Made by a program: the position numbers and the translations under genes. A stretch of DNA of 64,000 nucleotides from Gemmatirosa kalamazoonensis (GTDB lineage: Bacteria; Gemmatimonadota; Gemmatimonadetes; Gemmatimonadales; Gemmatimonadaceae). Within the stretch, counting starts at the first letter, position 1. The number at the start of each line of letters is the position of its first letter. Under the pieces are notes generated by a model. It made no database searches. It saw only the letters and a list, made by a program, of their open reading frames with translations, and was not told the origin of the DNA. The stretch spans positions 434,001 through 498,000 of the forward strand of contig NZ_CP007129.1 of NCBI RefSeq assembly GCF_000522985.1. The letters are read 5' to 3'. Positions 24,148-31,521 of this stretch are shown piece by piece.

Positions 24148-25100
24148 TCGGCCTCGAGTTCGTCTACGTCGTGATGGGCGCGATGCTCGCGAGCGTCGCG
24201 GTGGTGAGCGCGCGCGACGCGAGCAACCCGCGACGGTGGAACAACACCGCGTTCTGGGGGATCTGGGCGGTGACGTTCGTCCTCGGGTCGCGGCTTCCCG
24301 ATCTCGTGAACGGCGCGCTCGCGATCGTCATGGTGCTCGTGGCGAGCGTCGGGAAGCTCGGCCACGGGGTGGGGGAGAGCACCACGCGCGCCGAGCGCGA
24401 GGCGAGCGCGCGGCGGTGGGGGAACCGGCTCTTCCTCCCTGCGCTCACGATTCCCGCCGTCACCATCCTCGGCGCGTGGGCCTTCAGGCGATGGACGGTC
24501 GGCGGCGTGCCGGTCGTCGACCCGAAGCAGGTGACGCTCGTCGCGCTCGGCGTGGCGACGATCGTCGCGCTGCTCGTCGGCGTGGCGATGGTGCGGCCGC
24601 CCGCGTCGGCGCCGCCGACGGAGGCGCGGCGGCTGATGGATGCCGTCGGGTGGGCCGCCGTGCTGCCGCAGCTGCTCGCCGCGCTCGGCGCCGTGTTCGC
24701 CGCCGCCGGCGTCGGCGGCGCGGTGACGACGATCGCCGAGCGGTGGCTCCCGTTAGGCAGCCCGGGTGCGGCGGTCGTCACGTACACGCTGGGGATGGCG
24801 CTGTTCACGATCGTCATGGGCAACGCGTTCGCGGCGTTCCCCGTCATGACCGCGGGGATCGGCCTGCCGCTCATCGTCGGCCGCTTCGGCGGCGACGTCA
24901 CGGTCATGTCGGCGATCGGCATGCTCTCCGGCTTCTGCGGCACGCTGATGACGCCGATGGCCGCGAACTTCAACATCGTGCCCGTCGCGCTCCTCGAGCT
25001 CCCCGATCAGCACGCGGTGATCCGCGTGCAGATCCCGACCGGGCTGCTCCTCCTCGCCGTGAACACGGCGCTCATGTCCCTTCTCGTCTACCACCGGTGA
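24144..25100 (+). CDS. DUF979 family membrane protein
   Basis: A 318-residue protein with eight to nine hydrophobic segments, partner of the DUF969 protein. Family landmarks are FVLGSRLPDLVNGALAIVMV near residue 50, LGMALFTIVMGNAFAAFPVMTAGIG near 215, and MLSGFCGTLMTPMAANFN near 255. GTG 24144 overlaps the upstream stop by four bases, and the same type of overlap joins it to the DUF2891 gene, so all three are translated as one unit. Likely one half of a two-component membrane permease; that is inference from pairing and topology. Confidence 0.87.
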   Translation: MIGLEFVYVVMGAMLASVAVVSARDASNPRRWNNTAFWGIWAVTFVLGSRLPDLVNGALAIVMVLVASVGKLGHGVGESTTRAEREASARRWGNRLFLPALTIPAVTILGAWAFRRWTVGGVPVVDPKQVTLVALGVATIVALLVGVAMVRPPASAPPTEARRLMDAVGWAAVLPQLLAALGAVFAAAGVGGAVTTIAERWLPLGSPGAAVVTYTLGMALFTIVMGNAFAAFPVMTAGIGLPLIVGRFGGDVTVMSAIGMLSGFCGTLMTPMAANFNIVPVALLELPDQHAVIRVQIPTGLLLLAVNTALMSLLVYHR

Positions 25101-26119
25101 CCTCCGCCACGCTCACGCCCGCGTGGGCGACGAAGCTCGCGTCGGTCGCGCTCGGCCATGTCGCGCGCGAGTATCCGAACAAGCTCGATCACGTGCTGCG
25201 CGGGCCCGAGGACGTGCGCCGCCCGCGCGAGCTGCACCCGGTGTTCTACGGCAGCTTCGACTGGCACTCGTGCGTGCACTCGTACTGGCTGCTCGCGCGG
25301 ATCCTGCGGACGGCGCCCGACATCCCCGACGCGCCGCGCATCCGTACGTTCCTCGACTCGCACCTCACGAAGTCGCGCGTGCGCGCGGAGGCCGAGTACC
25401 TCGAGACGCCGGGGCGCGGCACGTTCGAGCGACCGTACGGGTGGGCGTGGCTCCTCGCGCTCGCCGCGGAGCTCTCGCGCCACGCGTCGTGGGAGGGACG
25501 CCGGTGGACCGACGCGCTCGAGCCGCTCACGGCGGCCGTCGTGCGTCGCTTCCTGGAGTGGCTGCCGAAGGCGACGTACCCGATCCGCGCCGGCACGCAC
25601 TTCAACACCGCGTTCGCCGTCGCGCTCGCGCTCGAGCACGCGTGGGCGGCGCAGGACGCGGCGCTGGATGCGGCACTGCGCGAGCGCGCGCTCGCGTGGT
25701 ACGGCGGCGACGCGGACTGCCAGGCGTGGGAGCCGGGGGGCGACGACTTCCTGTCACCGGCGCTCGTCGAGGCGGAGTGCATGCGCCGCGTGCTGCCGCC
25801 CGACGAGTTCACGGCGTGGCTCGCGCGCTTCCTCCCGCGCCTCGCGGCCGGCGACCCGGCGACGCTGTTCACCCCCGCGACGGTGAGCGACCGCAGCGAT
25901 GGCAAGATCGCGCACCTCGATGGGCTGAACCTGTCGCGCGCGTGGTGCTGGCGCTCGCTCGCATCGGCGTGGCCGCCACGCGACCCGGCTCGTGCGCTCG
26001 CGCGCGAGGTCGCGGATGCGCACCTGGCGGCGAGCCTGCCGCACGTGACGGGGGACTACATGGGGGAGCATTGGCTGGCGACGTACGCGGTGCTGGCGCT
26101 GACGGCGCCTAACACGTGA
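25097..26119 (+). CDS. DUF2891 family protein
   Basis: A 340-residue soluble helical protein of family DUF2891. Conserved stretches: LHPVFYGSFDWHSCVHSYWL near residue 50, RPYGWAWLLALAAEL near 115, GTHFNTAFAVALAL near 170, EPGGDDFLSPALVEAECM near 215, and HLDGLNLSRAWCW near 275. The (alpha/alpha)-barrel-like arrangement with conserved His, Asp and Trp suggests an enzyme acting on a small or glycan-like substrate, but no activity is known to me. GTG 25097 overlaps the DUF979 stop. The coupling suggests the enzyme processes what the membrane pair imports. Confidence 0.87.
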   Translation: MTSATLTPAWATKLASVALGHVAREYPNKLDHVLRGPEDVRRPRELHPVFYGSFDWHSCVHSYWLLARILRTAPDIPDAPRIRTFLDSHLTKSRVRAEAEYLETPGRGTFERPYGWAWLLALAAELSRHASWEGRRWTDALEPLTAAVVRRFLEWLPKATYPIRAGTHFNTAFAVALALEHAWAAQDAALDAALRERALAWYGGDADCQAWEPGGDDFLSPALVEAECMRRVLPPDEFTAWLARFLPRLAAGDPATLFTPATVSDRSDGKIAHLDGLNLSRAWCWRSLASAWPPRDPARALAREVADAHLAASLPHVTGDYMGEHWLATYAVLALTAPNT

Positions 26120-26485
26120 CGGCGGGACGGCTCACGCCTGACGGCGGGACGGCTCACGGCGGGACGCCTCACGGCGGGACGACGAACGGCGGGATGAATA
26201 CGGCGGGATGTCTACGGCGGGACGTCCACGGCGGGATGTCTACGGCGGGAGCGCGCGCGGGATCGTAGTTACCAGGGGGGCTCCCCCCCTTCGCCCAAGG
26301 TGCTATGCGTCGAATGCGCGACGGTACCAATCCGACGCGCACCGGATCCCCCCGAACGCCTCACGATCCCGTCGTAGACGTCCCGCGGTCGATCGTCCCG
26401 CGGTCGATCGTCCCGCCGTATTCATCCCGCCGTATTCATCCCGCCGTGAGCCGTCCCGCCGTCAGGTGTGAGCCGTCCCGCCGTC
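26118..26485. repeat. Inverted array of 15-bp unit (ACGGCGGGAYG + 4 bases)
   Basis: The left part (26118-26250) contains nine copies of ACGGCGGGA(C/T)G separated by 3-5 variable bases (GCTC, CCTC, ACGA, TCT and others). The right part (26373-26485) contains seven reverse-complement copies (CGTCCCGCCGT and ATCCCGCCGT). The centre holds a GGGGGGCTCCCCCC hairpin at 26275-26288 and about 90 bases without features. It lies between convergent genes and reaches into both stop regions. No gene is present in this 364-base gap. Confidence 0.88.
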
Positions 26486-27302
26486 ACTCGTCCGTCGGCG
26501 TCGTCGCCCACCGCGCGTACCGCTCCGCCGACGCCCGCACCGCCGCGTCGCCCCCGCGGTCGATCGTGCGATCCCACCACGCGCCGATCACGCGCTCGTA
26601 CCGGTACGGCGCCAGCCGCTCCACGATCCGCCGCACGGTCGCGGGCGCGAGCGGGATCATGTTCGGGTAGCTGCGCATGAAGCTCACCGTCCGGCCGTCG
26701 GGCGCGACCTGTACGATGTCGCCGGAGAGGAGCGCGCCGCGGCCGCCCGCACCCTCGGGCCAGTGCAGCACCGTGCCCCCTGCGAAGTGGCCGCCGGCGC
26801 GGATCAGCGTCAGCCCGCCGGCGAGCGCGCGCGTGTCGCCGTCCCAGAACGCGAGCCGCTCGTCGGGGCGCATCACCCACTGCCGGTCGGCCGCGTGCAG
26901 CAGCACCGGGCAGTCGAACGCGTGCGCCCACTCCACCATCGTCGTGTAGTAGTGCGGGTGCGAGATCGCGATCGCGGCGATCCCGCCGAGCGCGCGCACG
27001 ATGTCGACCGTCGCGTCGTCGAGCAGCGCGACGCAGTCCCACAGCACGTTGCCCTCGGGCGTGCGCACGAGCAGCGCGCGCTGCCCGATCGCGAACGACG
27101 GCTCCGTGCCGATGCCGAGCAGCGCCGGCTCCTCCTGACGGAACGCGTTGCGGTGCGCGCGGCGCAGCGCATCGAGCGTCGTCCACCGCTGCCCCGACGC
27201 GGGCACCCACTGTCGCTCGTCGTCGCAGACCGCGCAGCGCGGCGGCGGCGCGTCGCTCGCCGCGTGCTGGGTGCCGCACGTCGCGCAGATGTAATGGGTC
27301 AT
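26484..27302 (-). CDS. Metallo-beta-lactamase-fold protein with N-terminal zinc ribbon
   Basis: A 272-residue protein. Residues 4-30 carry two CxxC pairs (YICATCGTQH and RCAVCDDER) of a rubredoxin-like or zinc-ribbon knuckle. The rest has the MBL-fold layout: strands from LLVRTPEGNVLWDCVALLDD, HPHYYTTM in place of the usual HxHxDH, GGHFAGGTVLHWP with a histidine, and LLSGDIVQVAPD with an aspartate. The second half of the HxHxDH metal motif is missing, so metal content and activity may differ from hydrolases. Its stop lies in the right edge of the 15-bp-unit repeat. It runs in the same direction as, and 24 bases from, the chemotaxis receptor. Confidence 0.78.
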   Translation of the reverse strand: MTHYICATCGTQHAASDAPPPRCAVCDDERQWVPASGQRWTTLDALRRAHRNAFRQEEPALLGIGTEPSFAIGQRALLVRTPEGNVLWDCVALLDDATVDIVRALGGIAAIAISHPHYYTTMVEWAHAFDCPVLLHAADRQWVMRPDERLAFWDGDTRALAGGLTLIRAGGHFAGGTVLHWPEGAGGRGALLSGDIVQVAPDGRTVSFMRSYPNMIPLAPATVRRIVERLAPYRYERVIGAWWDRTIDRGGDAAVRASAERYARWATTPTDE

Positions 27303-27326
27303 GCCGACAGCCTAGCGGTCGACCGC

Positions 27327-29264
27327 CTATCCGTCGAGCGCCTCGCCGTCGAGCGCGAACTGCTCGGTGAGCGCGCGCAGACGCGACGCGTCCTGCGCGA
27401 GCTCCGCGGCGGCGGCGGCGGCCTGCTGCGCGCCGGCCGCGGTCTGCTGCGTGACGCGCGTCGCGCCCTCCATCGCCTCGGAGATCTGCGCCACGCCGCG
27501 CGCCTGCTCGTCGCTCGACGCGGCGACGTCGCCGAGCATCTCGCGCACCGCCTGCACCGCGGCATCGACCGCGGCGAACGCGCCGAGCACGTCGGCGTTC
27601 ATGCCGACGCCCGCCCGCGCGCTCGATTCCACCTGGGTGATGAGCTCCGCCGTCTGCCGCGACGCGTCGGCCGAGCGTTGGGCGAGCGCGCGCACCTCGT
27701 CGGCGACGACGGCGAAGCCGCGCCCCGCGTCGCCGGCGCGCGCCGCTTCGACGGCCGCGTTCAGCGCGAGGAGGTTCGTCTGGAACGCGATCTCGTCGAT
27801 CGTCTTCACGATCCTCGCCGCGGAGTCGCTCGCGCGCTTGATCTGCTCCACCGCGTCGGTGAGCGCGTGGGCGCGCGTCACGCCGTCGCCGGCGACGCGC
27901 CGCGCATCGTCGGCCCGCTCGTGCGAGCGTTGGGCGCGCTGCGCGTTCTCGCGCGTGGTGGCGGCGAGCTCCTGGAGCCCCGACGCGATCTCCTCGAAGT
28001 TCGCCGCCTGCGCCGCCGCGCCGTCGGCCACCGACTTGCCGCCGGCGGCGATCTGGCCGCTCGCCGTGCTCACGCGCTCCGCGCTGCCGCGCACGAGCGA
28101 GATCGCTCCGGCGAGCTGCGCCGCGGTCGCGTCCACCGCCGCCGTGACGCGCGCGTGGTCGCCGCGATAGGCGCCGTCGACGCGCGCCGTGAGGTCGCCC
28201 GCCGCCACGCGGTCGAGCGTGCGCGCCGCGTCGCGCACCGGCGCCACCATGGCGTCGAGCGTCGCGTTGATCCCGTCGATGACGTCGCGGTACGAGCCGG
28301 CGAACGCGTCGGCCGGAGCGCGCACGTCGAGCCGCCCGTCGCGCGCCGCGGCGGTGAGCGCGTCGGCCTCGGCGACGAGCCGTGCCACCGTGGCCCGCGC
28401 GCCATCGAACGCCGTGCACGCGCGGCGCGTCTCCACGATGATGCCGTCGAGCGCCGCGGCGAGGCTCGCCACCTCGTCGCGTCCCGTGTCGTCGAGCAGC
28501 GGCAGTTCCACACGCACCTCGTGGGACGTGTCGCCCGCCGCCATCGCCGCGGCGGCCGCGCCGATCGGCGCGAGCGCGTCGCGACGCAGCGCTTCCGCTC
28601 GCGCGACCACGAACCGGAGCGGGCCGGTGATGCTCGTGCCTAACACCCACGCCAGCAGCGCGCCGACGACGAGCGCGACGCCGCCGAAGACGACGACGAG
28701 CTGCAGCCCCGCGGCGGCGTCGCGTCGTGCCCGCGCGCCGCCCTCGCTCACCGCGGAGTCCTGCGACGCGCGGAACGCGTCGATGGCGGCGAGGTACGCG
28801 TGCAGCGTGGGGAGCACCGCCGCCGAGACCTGCGCCGCGGCGGCGGAGTCGCGCCCCGTCCGGTGCAGCGCGGCCGCCGAGTCGAACGCCGCCGCGTGCA
28901 CCTTGCGGAGCTCCTTCACGTGTTCGATCGCGGCGCGCTCCTCGACGTCGTCGGCCACGCTGTCCAGCCGTGCGTACGCGGCGTCGATGTGCCGGCGCGC
29001 CTCGGCCACCTTCGCCGTCGCGTCGTCGGCGTCGGCGCCGTGGAGCACGAACAGCGACAGCTTCGCGCGCGCGGCGTCGTTCACGGCGTCGCTGAGCGCG
29101 GCCGCCGCGGCGGCGGTGCGCCAGCGGTGCGCCGTGAGATCCTCGAGGGCCGCGTCGAGCCGGCGCACGCGCGCCGCGGCGACGGTCGAGGTGACCACGC
29201 CGAGCGCGAGCAGGCCGCCGAGACCGAGCAGCAAGCGCGTGTGGATGGACAGACGCCGGATCAT
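27327..29264 (-). CDS. Methyl-accepting chemotaxis protein
   Basis: A 645-residue transducer. An N-terminal transmembrane helix (about 10-30) is followed by a helical periplasmic sensor (about 35-185), a second helix ([20 protein letters not shown], about 190-212) and HAMP-like segments (about 212-400, with an atypical second copy containing [20 protein letters not shown]). The cytoplasmic signalling domain has the hairpin tip [20 protein letters not shown] and [17 protein letters not shown] near 505-535. The ligand is unknown. No other che genes are in the window. Upstream lies a family A palindromic repeat shared with the divergent DUF72 gene. Confidence 0.92.
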   Translation of the reverse strand: MIRRLSIHTRLLLGLGGLLALGVVTSTVAAARVRRLDAALEDLTAHRWRTAAAAAALSDAVNDAARAKLSLFVLHGADADDATAKVAEARRHIDAAYARLDSVADDVEERAAIEHVKELRKVHAAAFDSAAALHRTGRDSAAAAQVSAAVLPTLHAYLAAIDAFRASQDSAVSEGGARARRDAAAGLQLVVVFGGVALVVGALLAWVLGTSITGPLRFVVARAEALRRDALAPIGAAAAAMAAGDTSHEVRVELPLLDDTGRDEVASLAAALDGIIVETRRACTAFDGARATVARLVAEADALTAAARDGRLDVRAPADAFAGSYRDVIDGINATLDAMVAPVRDAARTLDRVAAGDLTARVDGAYRGDHARVTAAVDATAAQLAGAISLVRGSAERVSTASGQIAAGGKSVADGAAAQAANFEEIASGLQELAATTRENAQRAQRSHERADDARRVAGDGVTRAHALTDAVEQIKRASDSAARIVKTIDEIAFQTNLLALNAAVEAARAGDAGRGFAVVADEVRALAQRSADASRQTAELITQVESSARAGVGMNADVLGAFAAVDAAVQAVREMLGDVAASSDEQARGVAQISEAMEGATRVTQQTAAGAQQAAAAAAELAQDASRLRALTEQFALDGEALDG

Positions 29265-29393
29265 GCGGGAGCCGGTGTGGGTGGGGCCGAGTCGCCCACT
29301 TCCGTCTCGTCACGACGGGCGGGAATCTTGAGCCGCGGACGCGGACAGTACCGAAAAAGTCACGCTGTCGTGCTGGCGCGTTGGCGCGCTTCA

Positions 29394-29533
29394 GGACTCC
29401 ACGTACGTGTTCTTGAAGGACTGAAGAAGGACTGAAGAGGGACTGAAGAAGGACCAACCACAACGTCTTTGTCGTTGGTCCTTCTTCAGTCCTTCTTCAG
29501 TCCTCCTTCAGTCCAACGCACACTCGTACGTGG
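29394..29533. repeat. Long palindromic repeat, family A, copy 2
   Basis: About 140 bp with ends GGACTCCACGTACGTG and CGTACGTGG. It has three GGACTGAAG units per arm meeting at GGACCAA/TTGGTCC. The outer right end has diverged (CACTCGTACGTGG). It lies between divergently transcribed genes, so it cannot simply be a terminator here. The remaining gap (29265-29393) shows no gene. Confidence 0.9.
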
Positions 29534-29589
29534 TGCCCTCCTGGGCGCACCACCGCGGGCCCGGCTCGAAAGCGCGCTAGATTCCGGGC

Positions 29590-30615
29590 ATGACACGAGC
29601 CGAAGAGGACGACGGCGTCGACGCGGCGCACGATCCGGGGTTCGACGTCGCGCGGCAGCGTGCCGAGGCGGTGAGCGGCGCGCGGCCGCATGCGGTGATC
29701 GTGAACGCCGGCGAGGGGCGCACGATCCGCGTCGGCACCGCGGGGTGGACCGACCCGACGCTCACCGCGCCGGGCGTGTTCTACCCGAGCGACGCCACGA
29801 CGCCCGAGGCGCGGCTGCGCTACTACGCGTCGCGCTTCCCCACGGTCGAGATCGACGCGCCGTACTACGCGCTGCCGACGCCGCGCAACGGCGAGCTGTG
29901 GGCCGCGCGCACGCCGGACGACTTCGTGTTCGACGTGAAGGCCTTCGCGCTCATGACCGGCCATCCCACCGAGGTCGCGCGCTTCCCGAAGACGATCCGC
30001 GACGCCCTGCCGAAGGATCTCGCGGCGCGCACGCGCGTCTACGCGAAGGACCTGCCCGGCGAGATCGTCGACGAGGTGTGGAGCACGTTCCGCCTCGCGC
30101 TGCAGCCGCTCGTCGACGCGGGCAAGATGGGCGCGGTGCTGCTCCAGTACCCGCGCTGGCACATGCCCAACGCGTTAGGCCGCGACGAGATCCTCGACGC
30201 GCGCGCGCGGCTGCCCGACGTGCAGCTCGCCGTGGAGTTCCGCAACCGGCGCTGGCTCGCGCCCACCGTCGCCGACCGCGTGTTCCGCTTCCTCGCCGAC
30301 CACGACATGGCGTACGTCGTCGTCGACGAGCCGCAGGGGCTCGCGAGCAGCGTCCCGCCGGTGACCGCGGTGACGTCGAGCGAGCTCGCGATCGTGCGCA
30401 TGCACGGCCGGCGCGGCGACCAGTGGGAGCGGCGCGGCGCGTCGGTCGCCGACAAGTACCGCTACCTCTACGACGCCGAGCAGCTCGCGGAGTGGGCCCC
30501 GCGCATCGCGGAGGTCGCGGCCCAGGCGAAGCAGACGCGCGTCGTGTTCAACAATTGCTATGGGAACTACGGCACCACGAACGCGCTCGAGATGACGGCG
30601 ATGCTCGCCGAGTGA
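29590..30615 (+). CDS. DUF72 domain protein
   Basis: A 341-residue TIM-barrel-like protein of the DUF72 (YecE) family. Core landmarks: IRVGTAGWTDPTL near residue 40, the substrate-like pocket FPTVEIDAPYYALPTPRNGELW near 80, FVFDVKAFALMTGHP near 112, LLQYPRWHMPN near 182, AVEFRNRRWL near 212, and the C-terminal VVFNNCYGNYGTTNALEM. The YecE family lacks a settled biochemical role. The first 35 residues (TRAEEDDGVDAAHDPGF...) are low-complexity; a later start is possible, but ATG 29590 is the only nearby ATG. A perfect 10-bp hairpin lies 48 bases downstream. Confidence 0.87.
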   Translation: MTRAEEDDGVDAAHDPGFDVARQRAEAVSGARPHAVIVNAGEGRTIRVGTAGWTDPTLTAPGVFYPSDATTPEARLRYYASRFPTVEIDAPYYALPTPRNGELWAARTPDDFVFDVKAFALMTGHPTEVARFPKTIRDALPKDLAARTRVYAKDLPGEIVDEVWSTFRLALQPLVDAGKMGAVLLQYPRWHMPNALGRDEILDARARLPDVQLAVEFRNRRWLAPTVADRVFRFLADHDMAYVVVDEPQGLASSVPPVTAVTSSELAIVRMHGRRGDQWERRGASVADKYRYLYDAEQLAEWAPRIAEVAAQAKQTRVVFNNCYGNYGTTNALEMTAMLAE

Positions 30616-30662
30616 CCCGTCGCGCGAGGCCGGGATGGCCGTGTAACGCAAAATGAACGCTC

Positions 30663-30688
30663 CGCGGCCGTCCCACCCGACGGCCGCG
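30663..30688 (+). terminator. Perfect 10-bp hairpin after the DUF72 gene
   Basis: CGCGGCCGTC (30663-30672) pairs perfectly with GACGGCCGCG (30679-30688) around CCACCC. No T tract follows. It may terminate the DUF72 transcript or lie in the sigma-factor leader. Confidence 0.4.
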
Positions 30689-30747
30689 TGCGCCCCGTGG
30701 CGCACCTTCCCCACCGGTTCTCACGTCGTCGGGGAAGGGGGCGAAAG

Positions 30748-31521
30748 ATGTCCGAACTGCATGCCTGCGAGGCGACGTTCCTCGCGCACCTGGACTGGAT
30801 GCGGCACACCATGACGTCGCTCTGCCGGCGGCACGCCATGGGGCACGCCGACGCGGACGACTTCGCGTCGTGGGCGCTGCTGCGCATCCTCGAGAACGAC
30901 TACGCGATCCTCCGCCGGTTCCGCGGCGAGAGCGCGCTCACGACGTACCTCGTCGTCGTCATCGCCACGCTGCACCGCGAGTACCGCGTGCGGTGCTGGG
31001 GACGGTGGCGCCCCTCCGCCGCGGCGCGGCGCGCGGGCCGCGTCGCCATGCGGCTCGAGGCGCTCGTGCACCGCGACGGCCACACGGTCCGGCAGGCGGC
31101 GCTCGTCCTCCGCACGTCGGGCGAGACCGACCTCTCCGAGCGCGAGCTCGTCGAGCTGTTCGTCGCGCTGCCGCGGCGCGCGGCGGGACGCCTCGTCGAG
31201 ATCCCGGTGGAGCTCGTGGACGTGCCGTCGAACGATTCGGCGGAGGCCGCGGTGAGCGACGAGCAGCGGCACGACGAGCGGCAGCGCGTCGAGGCGGCGC
31301 TCGTGCGCGCGCTCGACGCGCTGCCTAACGAGGACCGCGTCGTGGTGCGCATGCGCTTCTGGGACGGGCTCACCGTCGCCGACATCGCGCGCGCGCTCGG
31401 CGTTCCGCAGAAGCCGCTCTACCGCCGCCTCGATCGCGCGCTCATCGCCCTCCGGCGCTCGCTGGAGGAGGCGGGGCTGTCACGAAGGCAGGCGCGCTCG
31501 GTGCTCGAGCAGGCTGCATGA
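30748..31521 (+). CDS. Sigma-70 family RNA polymerase sigma factor
   Basis: A 257-residue sigma factor. Region 2 is visible in ADADDFASWALLRILENDY and FRGESALTTYLVVVIATLHREY (about residues 35-80). Region 4 has the helix-turn-helix LTVADIARALGVPQKPLYRR near 215-235. A long, unusual linker of about 110 residues separates them (RLVEIPVELVDVPSNDSAEA). I chose ATG 30748 after the AGGGGGCG purine tract. The last 80 bases overlap, tail to tail, the convergent kinase gene. No anti-sigma partner is seen; the overlapping kinase and BTAD genes suggest a signalling cluster. Confidence 0.85.
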   Translation: MSELHACEATFLAHLDWMRHTMTSLCRRHAMGHADADDFASWALLRILENDYAILRRFRGESALTTYLVVVIATLHREYRVRCWGRWRPSAAARRAGRVAMRLEALVHRDGHTVRQAALVLRTSGETDLSERELVELFVALPRRAAGRLVEIPVELVDVPSNDSAEAAVSDEQRHDERQRVEAALVRALDALPNEDRVVVRMRFWDGLTVADIARALGVPQKPLYRRLDRALIALRRSLEEAGLSRRQARSVLEQAA

